23,733 bases of DNA from positions 1 through 23,733 of the forward strand of contig QNVD01000010.1 of assembly GCA_004347925.1 (NCBI GenBank), in the 5' to 3' direction. The stretch's first letter is position 1, and each line of letters starts with the position of its first letter. This stretch comes from Hadesarchaea archaeon. GTDB taxonomy: Archaea; Hadarchaeota; Hadarchaeia; Hadarchaeales; WYZ-LMO6. Positions 7,759 through 15,269 of the stretch are shown piece by piece. Under the pieces are notes generated by a model. That model searched no databases and was not told where the DNA came from. It saw nothing but the letters and a program-made list of their open reading frames with translations. A program made the translations under genes and the position numbers.

Positions 7759-8354
7759 GGTGTGTGAAGTTCTGGAAGATCAAGCCTGAGATAAGGGTGC
7801 TGGGGGTGGATGACGGCACCTTCAGGCCCAGGGTGGGAAAAGAGGTCCTGCTGGTGGGGGTGGTGATGAGGGGGAGGGAGAGGCTGGAGGGGGTGCTGAG
7901 CACCACCGTGGAAAGGGATGGGATGGACGCCACGGAAAAGGTGGTGGAGATGATCAACCGGAGCAGGCACAAGGACCAGCTGAGGGTGATGATGAGCGAG
8001 GGGATAACGGTGGCTGGGTTCAACGTTCTGGACCCGAGGGAGATCTTCAACCGGACGGGCCTTCCGGTGCTGGTGGTGACCAGGAGGAGGCCTGACCTCG
8101 GGAGGGTGGAGAGGGCCCTCAGGCACCTCCCAAACTGGAGGGAGAGGTGGGAGAGGATGAGGGGGGCGGGGAGGATCTATCCCGTGAGGGTGGGGGAGGG
8201 CAGGGTCTTCATGCAGATCTGCGGGATGGAGAGGGAGGACGCGGAGGAGATCCTCCTGCAGACCATCAGTCACGGGCTGATGCCCGAGCCCCTCCGGGTG
8301 GCCCATCTGATAGCCACCGGGGTGAGCAGGGGGGAGAGCACGCGGGGGGGCTAG
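7755..8354 (+). CDS. DUF99 / UPF0215 endonuclease V homologue
   Basis: A 199-residue protein of the DUF99 (UPF0215, COG1628) family, described as a homologue of endonuclease V with an RNase H-like fold. The N-terminal strand VLGVDDGTF carries the acidic pair expected at the nuclease centre. Further conserved segments are VLSTTVERDGMDATEKVVEMIN (split here for reading at residues about 54-75) and SEGITVAGFNVLD (residues about 92-104). Whether it cuts DNA or RNA is unknown. The TTG start overlaps the rpoL stop (TTGA), and the stop is immediately followed by the ATG of the signal peptidase gene. The family commonly sits beside rpoL/tfs genes in archaea, which fits. Confidence 0.88.
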   Translation: MRCVKFWKIKPEIRVLGVDDGTFRPRVGKEVLLVGVVMRGRERLEGVLSTTVERDGMDATEKVVEMINRSRHKDQLRVMMSEGITVAGFNVLDPREIFNRTGLPVLVVTRRRPDLGRVERALRHLPNWRERWERMRGAGRIYPVRVGEGRVFMQICGMEREDAEEILLQTISHGLMPEPLRVAHLIATGVSRGESTRGG

Positions 8355-8861
8355 ATGAAGGGGTTGACCTCCGTTCTGGTCAGGGAGCCCCTCTACTCCC
8401 TCCTCTCCCTCCTCCTCCTCCTCGGATTCTTCTACTTCTCCTACCAGGGCATCCTAATGGTCTCCCTGAACTGTGAGACCCCCCTCATGCCCGTGATCTC
8501 CAACAGCATGCAGCACTGGGACGATAGCTGGAGGATTCCCTACGAGGGGAGGGGGGACAACACCCACCGCTTCCCCCTCCAGGGGGGCTTCGAGAAGGGG
8601 GACCTGGTGGTGGTGAGGGGGGTGAGCTCCCCCTCGGAGATAAGGGTGGGGGACGTGGTGGTTTACCAGCGCTCCCCGGGTGTCATGCCGGTGGTTCACA
8701 GGGTCTGGTCCCTGCTTGAGAACGGCGAGGTCCTAATGGTCAAGGGTGACGCCAACTCTCTCCCCGATCCCCCCATCTCCTTCCAGATGGTGAGGGGAAA
8801 GGTGGTGGCGGTCCTGCCCAACCTGGGCTGGCTCTCCCTCTCGGTCTGGAGGTACGGATAG
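8355..8861 (+). CDS. Archaeal type I signal peptidase
   Basis: A 168-residue S26-family signal peptidase of the archaeal/ER type, which removes signal peptides from exported proteins at the outer face of the membrane. Residues about 13-36 form one membrane-spanning segment. The catalytic serine is S51 in SNSM, and H115 in VVHRV takes the place of the bacterial lysine, the hallmark of the ER/archaeal form. The KGDAN box at 130-134 supplies the aspartate. The region between the serine and KGDLVVVRG (about residues 55-80) is a hydrophilic insert. The ATG directly abuts the TAG of the DUF99 gene. A TATA-like sequence follows, marking a likely transcription break before tfs. Confidence 0.93.
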   Translation: MKGLTSVLVREPLYSLLSLLLLLGFFYFSYQGILMVSLNCETPLMPVISNSMQHWDDSWRIPYEGRGDNTHRFPLQGGFEKGDLVVVRGVSSPSEIRVGDVVVYQRSPGVMPVVHRVWSLLENGEVLMVKGDANSLPDPPISFQMVRGKVVAVLPNLGWLSLSVWRYG

Positions 8862-8867
8862 GAAGCC

Positions 8868-8876
8868 TATTTTAAT
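8868..8876 (+). promoter_or_regulatory. Likely internal TATA box ahead of tfs
   Basis: TATTTTAAT stands out in GC-rich DNA in the 46-base gap between the signal peptidase gene and tfs. Transcription from it would begin near 8895-8900, just before the TTG at 8908. It may provide an internal promoter for tfs through the replication genes. Confidence 0.5.
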
Positions 8877-8907
8877 CCCTTTGGAGGAAGTGGGCTTTGG
8901 GGACAAT

Positions 8908-9225
8908 TTGAAGTTCTGCAGGAAGTGTGGTGGCCTGCTGGTTCCCAAGGGGGGAGGGGAGGGAGTGCTGGTCTGCCAGGTCTGCGGAGAGGAGGAGAAG
9001 GCGGAGGGCTCCGAGTACAGGATGGTGAAGAAGGTGGAGGAGAAGGTGGGGGTGGTGGTGATAGAGGAGGAGCCCTCCACGCTCCCCACCACCAAGGTCA
9101 AGTGCCCCAGGTGCGGCAACGACAGGGCCTACTGGTGGATGAGGCAGACCAGGAGCGCGGATGAGCCCTCCACCAGGTTCTACAGGTGCACCAGGTGCGG
9201 GAACACCTGGAGGGAGTACGCCTAG
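8908..9225 (+). CDS. tfs: Transcription cleavage factor TFS
   Basis: A 105-residue TFS, the archaeal TFIIS-like factor that stimulates transcript cleavage by stalled RNA polymerase. The N-terminal zinc ribbon has CRKC and CQVC; the C-terminal one has CPRC and CTRC, with the catalytic acidic pair in RSADEPSTRFYRC. I chose TTG 8908 because the product then begins LKFCRKCG as is normal for the family, with GGGGA just upstream and a TATA box at a suitable distance. Longer forms from GTG 8890 or TTG 8881 would add 6-9 residues. The acidic pair is intact, so it should be an active TFS, not one of the inhibitory paralogues. Confidence 0.95.
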   Translation: MKFCRKCGGLLVPKGGGEGVLVCQVCGEEEKAEGSEYRMVKKVEEKVGVVVIEEEPSTLPTTKVKCPRCGNDRAYWWMRQTRSADEPSTRFYRCTRCGNTWREYA

Positions 9226-9233
9226 GTGAGGGG

Positions 9234-9572
9234 ATGGAGGAGCCCAGGATCAGGAAGGCGGCCCCCTACCGCCGGATCTCCGAGCTGAGGGAGGGGGAGG
9301 ATTGGGTGAAGGTGATGGGGATGGTGGTAGAAAAGGGGGATTCCGAGATAGTGCTGGATGACGGCTCCGGTACCCTCACCGTCTTCTCCGACGAGGAGGG
9401 GATGTTCAGGGAGCTGGAGGTGGGCTCCAAGGTGAGGGTCTTCGGCAGGCCCATGCTTTCGGAGAGGAAGGAGATGAGGGCCGAGATCGTCCAGAGGGTG
9501 GACGGGCTGGACTTCGAGCTGTACTGGAAGGCCATGGAAGAGGTAAAAAAGCTGGAGGAGGAAGTGGGGTGA
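9234..9572 (+). CDS. OB-fold nucleic-acid-binding protein
   Basis: A 112-residue protein whose centre (about residues 20-85) reads as an OB fold: WVKVMGMVVEKGDSEIVLDD, then GSGTLTVFSD, then VGSKVRVFGRPML. This resembles the tRNA-anti/RPA-type OB domain, with the DDGSGTL turn particularly typical. The last 25 residues are helical and charged (ELYWKAMEEVKKLEEEVG). The start is ATG 9234, 8 bases after the tfs stop, with GGTGAGGGG before it. It could be a small RPA-like or Stn1/RPA32-like single-strand-binding partner given that pcn and the primase genes follow immediately; that is inference from context. I do not recognise a named family. Confidence 0.8.
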   Translation: MEEPRIRKAAPYRRISELREGEDWVKVMGMVVEKGDSEIVLDDGSGTLTVFSDEEGMFRELEVGSKVRVFGRPMLSERKEMRAEIVQRVDGLDFELYWKAMEEVKKLEEEVG

Positions 9573-9576
9573 GAGC

Positions 9577-10332
9577 TTGCTGACGGCCAGGATGGCGGAC
9601 ACTAGGGTGTGGAAGACCTGCGTGGGGGCCATCGTCAACCTGCTGGAGGAGGCCCACTTCAAGTTCACGCCGGAGGGGGTGAGCATGAGGGCCATGGACC
9701 CCTCCCACGTGGCCCTGGTGGACTTCAGGCTCTCCTCCGGAGCCTTCGAGGAGTACAGGGTTTCCAAGCCGCTGGGCCTGGGCCTCTCCCTGGTGGAGCT
9801 TGACAGGGTGCTCTCCAGGGCCAAGAGCGAGGATGCCCTCCTGCTGGAGTACGAGGGGGAGAAGAACAGGCTGCTGATCACCTTCAAGGGCACCTCCAGC
9901 CGCAGGTTCAGCCTCCCCCTCCTAGACCTCAGGGAGAGCGAGCCACCCGAGCCCAAGCTCCAGTTCACCGCCCTGGTGGAGGTGCTGGCCGAGGTTCTCC
10001 AGGACGGGCTGCGCGACTCCGAGACCGTGGGGGAGAACGTGCGCTTCGAGGTGGGGGAGGAGGGCTTCTTCATGAGGGCGGAGGGGGACGGGAAGTCCTC
10101 GGAGCTCAAGCTGGAGAAGGGAAGCCCCGCCCTCCTCAAGCTCAAGCTGGAGCGCCCCTGCTCCTCCATGTTCAACGTGAAGTACCTCTCGGACATGCTG
10201 AAGGCGGCCGACCCCAAGGAGCCGGTGGCCGTGAGCCTCGGGCAGGATCTCCCCCTGAGGCTCGACCTGCGGATAGCGGGGGGGAAGGGCAGCCTGAGCT
10301 TCATACTGGCCCCCAGGATAGAGTCCTACTGA
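9577..10332 (+). CDS. pcn: DNA polymerase sliding clamp PCNA
   Basis: A 251-residue PCNA, the trimeric ring that tethers polymerase and repair factors to DNA. Two-domain architecture is visible: [20 protein letters not shown] at the N-terminus, [18 protein letters not shown] (about residues 33-50), an interdomain connector around [16 protein letters not shown], and in the C-terminal domain [15 protein letters not shown] and the final FILAPRIES. The TTG start at 9577 keeps the first beta strand; the ATG 15 bases later would remove it. The ribosome-binding sequence GGGGTGAG contains the stop codon of the preceding OB-fold gene. It appears single in this window. Its likely partner NreA is encoded upstream on the other strand. 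Confidence 0.96.
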   Translation: MLTARMADTRVWKTCVGAIVNLLEEAHFKFTPEGVSMRAMDPSHVALVDFRLSSGAFEEYRVSKPLGLGLSLVELDRVLSRAKSEDALLLEYEGEKNRLLITFKGTSSRRFSLPLLDLRESEPPEPKLQFTALVEVLAEVLQDGLRDSETVGENVRFEVGEEGFFMRAEGDGKSSELKLEKGSPALLKLKLERPCSSMFNVKYLSDMLKAADPKEPVAVSLGQDLPLRLDLRIAGGKGSLSFILAPRIESY

Positions 10333-10344
10333 GCACGGAAGGAG

Positions 10345-11157
10345 ATGTTTCCTTTCCGAGAGTACGCGGCGGTCCTGGACTTCTTCTCCCCCGAAGCCAG
10401 GGAGCTCGTCCGCTCCTCCCCCCCCTTATCCTCCCTCCCCCAGGAGGTGCTGGACAGGGCGGTGGGCAGGCTGCTCTGGAGGAGCGGCTCCGAGATGGTG
10501 GTGGGCTTCAGCCAGGAGGAGGTGAGGAAGGAGGTCCTCTCCTTCTTCCTGATGTGCCAGGCCCTGGCCTCCGTCTCCTATCCCTACTCCAGGGAGGTGA
10601 GGCTGGCGGGGGGAAAGACGGAGGAGGTGGTGAGGTACAGGCTCTATCACCTCTTCGGGAGGGGATACGAGTTCCCCTGCCTGGAGGTGATGAGGAGGTA
10701 CCTGAGGGTGGAGGAGCTGGGGGAGCTGGGGGGGAGGCTGCCCCGCGAGGACCTCTTCAGGATAAGGAACCAGAGCCTGAGGAAGGCGGGCATCCTCCTC
10801 CCCCCCGAGAGCGTTCCCCCCCAGCACCAGCCCAGATACTCCCTGCCCTGGACCGACCTGGCCCCCCTCCTGAGGGTGGGGAGAGTGCAGCTCACCGAGC
10901 TCTACCTGGTGGGGGGGAGGGCGGTGGTCACCCCCTACCAGCTCTGGGATTTCTTCTCCGGGCTGATGGGCCTGAAGTGCGAGGAGTACGTGGCCTCCCT
11001 CTACGAGCGCTTCTCGGAGAGGGGGGAGCCGCCCGAGTTGCTGGTGAAGGTGGGGGAGAGGATCTCCTCCCTCCTCCCCCCTCCGGAGGTGGAGCTGGGG
11101 ACGAGGTTCCCCCGCGGCAGGCTGAGGGAGGAGTTCTTCCCTCCCTGCCCTGCGTGA
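10345..11157 (+). CDS. priL: Primase large subunit PriL, N-terminal ORF (gene split)
   Basis: A 270-residue ORF matching the helical N-terminal and middle part of archaeal PriL, the regulatory subunit of DNA primase. Supporting segments include [10 protein letters not shown], the [26 protein letters not shown] region, and the [25 protein letters not shown] stretch written here only by its position, about residues 192-216. It ends FFPPCPA and stops. In intact PriL the FPPC cysteine (here C268) is the first ligand of the C-terminal [4Fe-4S] cluster and is followed at once by a helix, so the protein is cut in mid-domain. The rest is encoded in another frame from 11154. The cause is a 5-base tandem duplication at 11143-11152. 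The start ATG has a GGAAGGAG ribosome-binding site 12 bases after pcn. Confidence 0.88.
   Translation: MFPFREYAAVLDFFSPEARELVRSSPPLSSLPQEVLDRAVGRLLWRSGSEMVVGFSQEEVRKEVLSFFLMCQALASVSYPYSREVRLAGGKTEEVVRYRLYHLFGRGYEFPCLEVMRRYLRVEELGELGGRLPREDLFRIRNQSLRKAGILLPPESVPPQHQPRYSLPWTDLAPLLRVGRVQLTELYLVGGRAVVTPYQLWDFFSGLMGLKCEEYVASLYERFSERGEPPELLVKVGERISSLLPPPEVELGTRFPRGRLREEFFPPCPA
11143..11152 (+). repeat. CCCTG tandem duplication disrupting priL
   Basis: Two adjacent copies of CCCTG (11143-11147 and 11148-11152). Dropping either copy turns the junction into codons for F-P-P-C-V-K-R and fuses the two priL ORFs into one continuous protein. As read, the extra five bases shift the frame and produce a TGA two codons after the Fe-S cysteine. 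Confidence 0.85.
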
Positions 11158-11657
11158 AGCGCGCCCTGGCTGGGGTAAGCTCGGGGGGGAGGAACTACGC
11201 CATCACGGTCCTCCTCACCTCCTTCCTCTCCCACGCCCGCCTTCCTCCCCCAGGCAGGGCGGTGACCAAGATAAGGGACCTTCCCGAGGGCTTCTCCGTG
11301 GTGAAGGAGGAGATCATCCCCCTCATCTTCGAGGCCGCCCAGAGGTGCCGTCCCCCCCTCTTCGTGGACCAGCCCCAGGAGAAGGCCAACGTCTACTACC
11401 ACCTAGGATTCGGCATGACCACGGACCCGAGGCCAGAGGACTCGGGGAGGAGCAAGTGGTACCGACCCCCCAACTGCCAGAAGATCTCCTCCTCCGCCCC
11501 CTTCCTCTGCACCCCGGACGAGTGGTGCAGGGAGATCAAGAATCCCCTCACCTACTACTATAAGCGGCTGCGGTTGGAGGGGAGAAGGGATGGAGTTCCG
11601 AAAGGCGACGCCGGAGGAGAGAAGGAGGTTCTACCGGGAGGAGTGGAACAGGCGTGA
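11154..11657 (+). CDS. priL: Primase large subunit PriL, C-terminal Fe-S ORF (gene split)
   Basis: The frame contains the remainder of Pri[21 protein letters not shown] (residues 1-20 if started at GTG 11154), then PPNC (C108), FLC (C119) and EWC (C125) with [14 protein letters not shown]. The three cysteines and the final NPLTYYY segment are the rest of the [4Fe-4S] domain needed for primer initiation. The GTG overlaps the TGA of the first ORF (GTGA), the same junction used by neighbouring genes, so separate translation and assembly from two chains is conceivable. Equally, this is a frameshifted gene or a sequence error. The C-terminal tail of about 23 residues lies inside the start of priS in another frame and is unlikely to be conserved. 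Confidence 0.8.
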   Translation: MKRALAGVSSGGRNYAITVLLTSFLSHARLPPPGRAVTKIRDLPEGFSVVKEEIIPLIFEAAQRCRPPLFVDQPQEKANVYYHLGFGMTTDPRPEDSGRSKWYRPPNCQKISSSAPFLCTPDEWCREIKNPLTYYYKRLRLEGRRDGVPKGDAGGEKEVLPGGVEQA

Positions 11658-12525
11658 GGTGCCCGACTTCATCCAGCAGACCCTCTCCCTCAGGGAGTTC
11701 GGCTTCGACCCCGACGGCACCGGCCCCAGCCAGAGGTACCGCCAGTTCTTCACCATGGAGCAGCTGGCCTTCTACCTGAGGGAGAACTTCCCCTTCTCCG
11801 CCTACGTGAGCGTGGCCCTCTACGAAAAGCCCTCCAGGAGGGAGGGGTGGATCAAGTCCGAGCTCGCCTTCGATGTGGATGCCAAGGACCTCCCCGTCAA
11901 GCCCTGCGGGTGCGGGGAGGGGCAGGTGTGCGAGAGGTGTCTGGAGGAGGCCAGGAGGGTGGTGATGCTCCTCTCCGATGTCCTCTCCTCGGACCTCGGG
12001 CTGCGCGAGCTGCGCTTCTCCTATTCGGGTAGGGGGTTCCACCTCCGGGTTCTGGACGAGTCAGTCTCCAAGCTGGAGCAGAACGAGAGGGCGCAGGTGG
12101 TTTCCTACGTGACGGGTGGGGTGGTCCCCACGGACCTAACCTTCGTGCTGGGTTACTCCAAGGTCTTCCGGGAGTTCTGCGCCAGGACCCTGGAGCGCCT
12201 CCCGGAGGAGAGGCTCAGGGAGGTCTTCCCCAAGCTGGCCAAAAGGATCCAGGAGAAGAAGGCGGAGGTGGTGGAGGCCCTCCGCCGGGGCAGGAGGGAG
12301 GAGATAAGGGGGCTGGTGGGTAAGGAGGAGAGGCTGCTGGAGTTCCTGGCCAAGCTTAACTCGACCTGGGTGGACGGCAAGGTCACGGTGGACGTGAAGA
12401 GGATCCTCAGGCTCCCCTCCACCCTCCACTCCGGCGTGAGCATGAAGTGCGTTTACATCAGGGACATAGAGAACTTCTCCCTGGATCAGGCCGTTCCCAG
12501 GTTCGCTCTGGAGGGGAGGGGATGA
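11590..12525 (+). CDS. priS: DNA primase catalytic subunit PriS
   Basis: A 311-residue archaeal primase small subunit, the catalytic AEP-fold polymerase that makes primers with PriL. The N-terminus [13 protein letters not shown] and REFGFDPDG are typical. Catalytic aspartates D95 and D97 lie in [10 protein letters not shown], followed by the zinc-knuckle cysteines C106, C108, C114 and C117. [11 protein letters not shown] (H151) is the nucleotide-binding motif, and [16 protein letters not shown] carries the third acidic residue and a conserved histidine. The ATG start has GGAGGGGAG upstream. It overlaps the open frame of PriL by 68 bases, longer than any other overlap in the array. The stop overlaps the GINS start. 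Confidence 0.95.
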   Translation: MEFRKATPEERRRFYREEWNRREVPDFIQQTLSLREFGFDPDGTGPSQRYRQFFTMEQLAFYLRENFPFSAYVSVALYEKPSRREGWIKSELAFDVDAKDLPVKPCGCGEGQVCERCLEEARRVVMLLSDVLSSDLGLRELRFSYSGRGFHLRVLDESVSKLEQNERAQVVSYVTGGVVPTDLTFVLGYSKVFREFCARTLERLPEERLREVFPKLAKRIQEKKAEVVEALRRGRREEIRGLVGKEERLLEFLAKLNSTWVDGKVTVDVKRILRLPSTLHSGVSMKCVYIRDIENFSLDQAVPRFALEGRG

Positions 12526-13079
12526 AGGACTGGGAGGAGCTCGAGAGGATTTGGCTGGAGGAGAGGACCTCCGGCACCCTCTCCCCCCTGCCCCCCCAGT
12601 TCTACTCCAGGGTCCGGGCCTACCTCTCCCGCCTGAGGGCGGAGCTGGGGGGGAGCGAGGGGCTGAGGAGGGAGCTGGTGGAGGAGGAGCTCAGGGAGGC
12701 CGCCAGGCTGCTGGGGGAGCTCTTCACCCTCCGGGCCCTCAAGGCGGCCATCCTTTCCCTGAGGGGGGAGGTCCCCCCCTCCCAGGACGAGGAGGAGTCC
12801 CGGTTCTTCTCCAGGCTGAGGGAGGTGCTGGAGGAGGCCAGGGGAGAGCTCCTGGAGGCGAGGGAGGAGAGGGTCCCTCCCCCGGAGCCCAGGCACGAGC
12901 TTCTGCTGGTGCTGGGGAAGATCCCCAGGATAGTGGGGGAGGATCTGAGGTACTACGGCCCCTTCGAGGAGGGGGAGATAGTCTCCCTCCCCAGGAAGAC
13001 GGCCGAGCTGCTGGTGACTCACAGGCTGGCCAAAAAGCTCCATCCCAAACGTTTTTTTGGCTTGGGTGGTAGGGAGTAG
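12522..13079 (+). CDS. gins51: Archaeal GINS subunit (Gins51/Gins15 type)
   Basis: A 185-residue GINS protein, part of the Cdc45-MCM-GINS replicative helicase. The N-terminal helical A domain includes PLPPQFYSRVRAYLSRLRAE and is followed by a predicted acidic linker. The small C-terminal B domain has PRIVGEDLRYYGPFEEGEIV and ends LPRKTAELLVTHRLAKKL. The A-then-B order marks it as the Gins51 (Sld5/Psf1-like) type. In archaea with only this type the complex is a homotetramer. The ATG overlaps the priS stop (ATGA), the usual priS-gins linkage. A run of seven T occurs at 13052-13058, near the end of the gene. Confidence 0.9.
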   Translation: MKDWEELERIWLEERTSGTLSPLPPQFYSRVRAYLSRLRAELGGSEGLRRELVEEELREAARLLGELFTLRALKAAILSLRGEVPPSQDEEESRFFSRLREVLEEARGELLEAREERVPPPEPRHELLLVLGKIPRIVGEDLRYYGPFEEGEIVSLPRKTAELLVTHRLAKKLHPKRFFGLGGRE

Positions 13080-13080
13080 G

Positions 13081-13359
13081 ATGAAGGTACCCAAGAAGAT
13101 CCGCACCTACTGCCCCCGCTGCAGGAAACACACGGAGCACACCGTGAGCCAGGTGAAGAAGAAGGCCCCCCGATCGCTGAGCTGGGGACAGAGGCAGTTC
13201 GCCAGGGTGATGAGGGGGTACGGGGGACAGCCCAGGTCCGAGCAGAAGAGGTTCGCGAAGACCACCAAGAAGGTGGCCCTCCTCCTGAGGTGCGAGGAGT
13301 GCGGGAAGGCCCACCCCAGGAAGGGCTTCAGGGCGAAGAAGATAGAGATAACGGGGTGA
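13081..13359 (+). CDS. rpl44e: Ribosomal protein L44e
   Basis: A 92-residue L44e, a basic zinc-ribbon protein of the large ribosomal subunit near the E site. The cysteine pairs CPRC (residues 11-14) and CEEC (about residues 72-75) form the zinc site. The [14 protein letters not shown] start, the [19 protein letters not shown] segment and the [13 protein letters not shown] end are characteristic. The ATG lies one base after the GINS stop. It begins the translation block L44e, S27e, aIF2-alpha, Nop10. Confidence 0.97.
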   Translation: MKVPKKIRTYCPRCRKHTEHTVSQVKKKAPRSLSWGQRQFARVMRGYGGQPRSEQKRFAKTTKKVALLLRCEECGKAHPRKGFRAKKIEITG

Positions 13360-13363
13360 GGGT

Positions 13364-13552
13364 TTGCCCGGGGAGTTTCTGAAGGTGGTCTGCGACGGCT
13401 GCGGAAACGAGCAGAAGGTTTACAGCCACTCCACGGTGCGCGTCAGGTGCGCGGTCTGCGGGAAGACCCTCGCCGTCCCCACGGGGGGAAAGGCCAGGAT
13501 CCTGGGGGCGAGGAAGAGGGAGGGTGGAGAGGGTGGTGAGGCGCAGAAATGA
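13364..13552 (+). CDS. rps27e: Ribosomal protein S27e
   Basis: A 62-residue S27e, a zinc-binding small-subunit ribosomal protein. The cysteine pairs are CDGC and CAVC, with [20 protein letters not shown] and [15 protein letters not shown] typical. The start is TTG 13364, preceded by GGGGTGAGG, in which the L44e stop codon is embedded. The charged tail ([15 protein letters not shown]) overlaps the start of the aIF2-alpha gene. Confidence 0.95.
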   Translation: MPGEFLKVVCDGCGNEQKVYSHSTVRVRCAVCGKTLAVPTGGKARILGARKREGGEGGEAQK

Positions 13553-14336
13553 GTTTCCCTCCCCGGAGGAGCTGGTGATAGGCACCATCACCGAGGTTTT
13601 TCCCGAGGGGGCTTTCGTGAGGCTGGAGGAGTACGGGGGCAAGGTGGGGCTGGTTCACCTCTCAGAGGTGGCCTCCGGGTGGATCAAGAACATCCGGGAG
13701 CACATCAGGGAGGGCCAGACGGTGGTCTGCAGGGTCATGAGGGTGGACGAGAAGAGGGGCCACGTGGACCTCTCCATGAGAAGGGTGAAGGAGAGCGAGA
13801 AGGCTTGGAAGAGGGAGCAGTTCAGGAGGGAGGAGAGGGCCGAAAAGCTGCTGGCTCTGGCCGCCAAAAAGCTCCGGAAGTCCCTGGACGAGGCCTACCA
13901 GGAGGTGGGGTTCAAGCTGCAGGAGAAGTTCGGGGACATGTACACCGGTCTGGAGAGGGTGGCGAAGGAGGGGGCGAAGGTGCTGGAGGAGCTGGGTCTG
14001 GGGAAGAGGTGGGTGAACGCGCTCGTGCAGGTCTCCTCCTCCCTGGTGGAGGCCCCCCTCTTCAAGGTGGTGGGGTACCTGGAGCTGTCCTCGACGGCCC
14101 CCGACGGGGTGGAGAGGATCAGGAGGGCCATGCTGAAGGCCAAGGAGGAGGTCTCCAGGGACGGCGTCAGGGTGGAGATATACTACGTGGGCTCCCCCAG
14201 GTACAGGGTGGAGGTCCTGGCCTCCTCCTACAAGGAGGCGGAGGCGGTGCTGAGGAGGGTGGCGGAGGTGGCTATAAATTCGCTCAGGGCAGAGGGTGGA
14301 AAGGGGGAGTTTCACGCGGGAAAGGGTGGGCGCTGA
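13533..14336 (+). CDS. eif2a: Translation initiation factor aIF2 subunit alpha
   Basis: A 267-residue aIF2-alpha, part of the heterotrimer that brings initiator tRNA to the small ribosomal subunit. Residues about 12-82 form the S1 RNA-binding domain ([20 protein letters not shown], then [16 protein letters not shown]). A helical domain follows, then the alpha/beta domain that contacts aIF2-gamma ([20 protein letters not shown]). I use GTG 13533 because GGGAGGG lies 8 bases upstream and the product then resembles archaeal homologues. GTG 13524 and 13536 are alternatives in the same frame. It overlaps S27e by about 20 bases. Confidence 0.95.
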   Translation: MVRRRNEFPSPEELVIGTITEVFPEGAFVRLEEYGGKVGLVHLSEVASGWIKNIREHIREGQTVVCRVMRVDEKRGHVDLSMRRVKESEKAWKREQFRREERAEKLLALAAKKLRKSLDEAYQEVGFKLQEKFGDMYTGLERVAKEGAKVLEELGLGKRWVNALVQVSSSLVEAPLFKVVGYLELSSTAPDGVERIRRAMLKAKEEVSRDGVRVEIYYVGSPRYRVEVLASSYKEAEAVLRRVAEVAINSLRAEGGKGEFHAGKGGR

Positions 14337-14346
14337 GAGGAAGGCC

Positions 14347-14544
14347 GTGAGGCTGAGGAGGTGCAGGAGCTGCGGTATCTACACCCTGAGGGAGAGGTGC
14401 CCCTCCTGCGGGGGGGAGACCTCCTCCCCCCATCCCCCCAGGTTCTCCCCCCTGGATCCGTACGGGAAGTACAGGAGGATGCTGAAGAAGGAGGTGGAGG
14501 GAGGTGGAGACGGAAGTAAGGTTCCTGAAGGTCCCCCGGGTTAG
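14347..14544 (+). CDS. nop10: H/ACA ribonucleoprotein subunit Nop10
   Basis: A 65-residue Nop10, which with Cbf5, Gar1 and L7Ae forms the pseudouridylating H/ACA RNP. The zinc ribbon CRSC/CPSC, followed by the family signature HPPRFSPLDPYGKYRR, is complete. I chose the GTG at 14347, preceded by GAGAGGAAGG, because the product then starts VRLRRCRSCG as in homologues. GTG 14326 is upstream and inside aIF2-alpha. The C-terminal 14 residues beyond the conserved core (GGGDGSKVPEGPPG) are glycine-rich and overlap the next gene. Confidence 0.95.
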   Translation: MRLRRCRSCGIYTLRERCPSCGGETSSPHPPRFSPLDPYGKYRRMLKKEVEGGGDGSKVPEGPPG

Positions 14545-15265
14545 GAATCCGGTGCTGATAGAGGGATTGGGGGGTGCGGGGCACGTGGGGAAGCTGGCCT
14601 CCGAGCACCTGGTGGGGGAGCTGGGGGCCGAGAGGTTCGCCGACCTCTACTCCCCCCACTTCCTGCACCACGTCATCGTGGAGAAGGACGGAGCCCTCAG
14701 GCTGCCCAGGGCCTCCTTCTACCTGGCCAGGGCGAACGGCAAGGACCTCATCATCGTCTCGGGGGACGGGCAGGTGACCTCCCCGGAGGGGTACTACGAG
14801 ATGGTGGAGAAGATCCTGGAGGTGGCGGAGAGGCTGGGGGTGAAGAGGATCTTCGCCCTGGGCGGATACCCCACGGGCAGGCAGGTGGAGGGAAAGCCCA
14901 GGGTGATGGCCATAGCCACCGACCGGGAGCTGCTGGAGGAGGGAAAGGGCTACCACATTCCTGGGGAGAGGGAGGTGGGGCCCATCCTGGGCGCCAGCGG
15001 GCTCCTGCTGGGCCTGGGAAAGGTGAGGGGGATGAAGGGGACCTGCCTGCTGGGGGAGACCCACGGGGCCTTCGTGGATCCCCGCTCCACGCAGTCCGTT
15101 CTGGAGGTGCTGGGGGAGATGCTGGGAATAAGGATAGACCTCAGCGTGCTGGAGGAGAGGGCCAAAGAGGTGGAGAAGATGGTCGACAAGCTGAAGAAGG
15201 AATTCGAGCGCAGGGAGGCGCTGGAGGCTCCCGAGGAAAAGGAAGAGCCCTGGTACATAAGGTGA
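14504..15265 (+). CDS. PAC2-family protein (proteasome assembly chaperone-like)
   Basis: A 253-residue protein of the PAC2 family (COG2047). The N-terminal core NPVLIEGLGGAGHVGKLASE is diagnostic, followed by ELGAERFADLYSPHF. Central strands and loops IIVSGDGQVTSPEGYYEM and LGGYPTGRQ, and a C-terminal helix-rich acidic tail, complete the family pattern. The eukaryotic relative helps assemble the proteasome alpha ring; archaeal relatives may do likewise, but this one is unproven. The GTG at 14504 is the best start by homology and is preceded by GGAGGGAGG. It overlaps the nop10 frame by 41 bases, a conserved gene neighbour pair in archaea. Confidence 0.9.
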   Translation: METEVRFLKVPRVRNPVLIEGLGGAGHVGKLASEHLVGELGAERFADLYSPHFLHHVIVEKDGALRLPRASFYLARANGKDLIIVSGDGQVTSPEGYYEMVEKILEVAERLGVKRIFALGGYPTGRQVEGKPRVMAIATDRELLEEGKGYHIPGEREVGPILGASGLLLGLGKVRGMKGTCLLGETHGAFVDPRSTQSVLEVLGEMLGIRIDLSVLEERAKEVEKMVDKLKKEFERREALEAPEEKEEPWYIR

Positions 15266-15269
15266 GAGC

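Noticed and set aside
13052..13058. Run of seven T near the end of the GINS gene as a terminator or slippery site
   Set aside because: It lies inside the coding region, the GINS frame is intact through it to a normal length, and L44e follows one base after the stop. Partial termination is possible but nothing else supports it.
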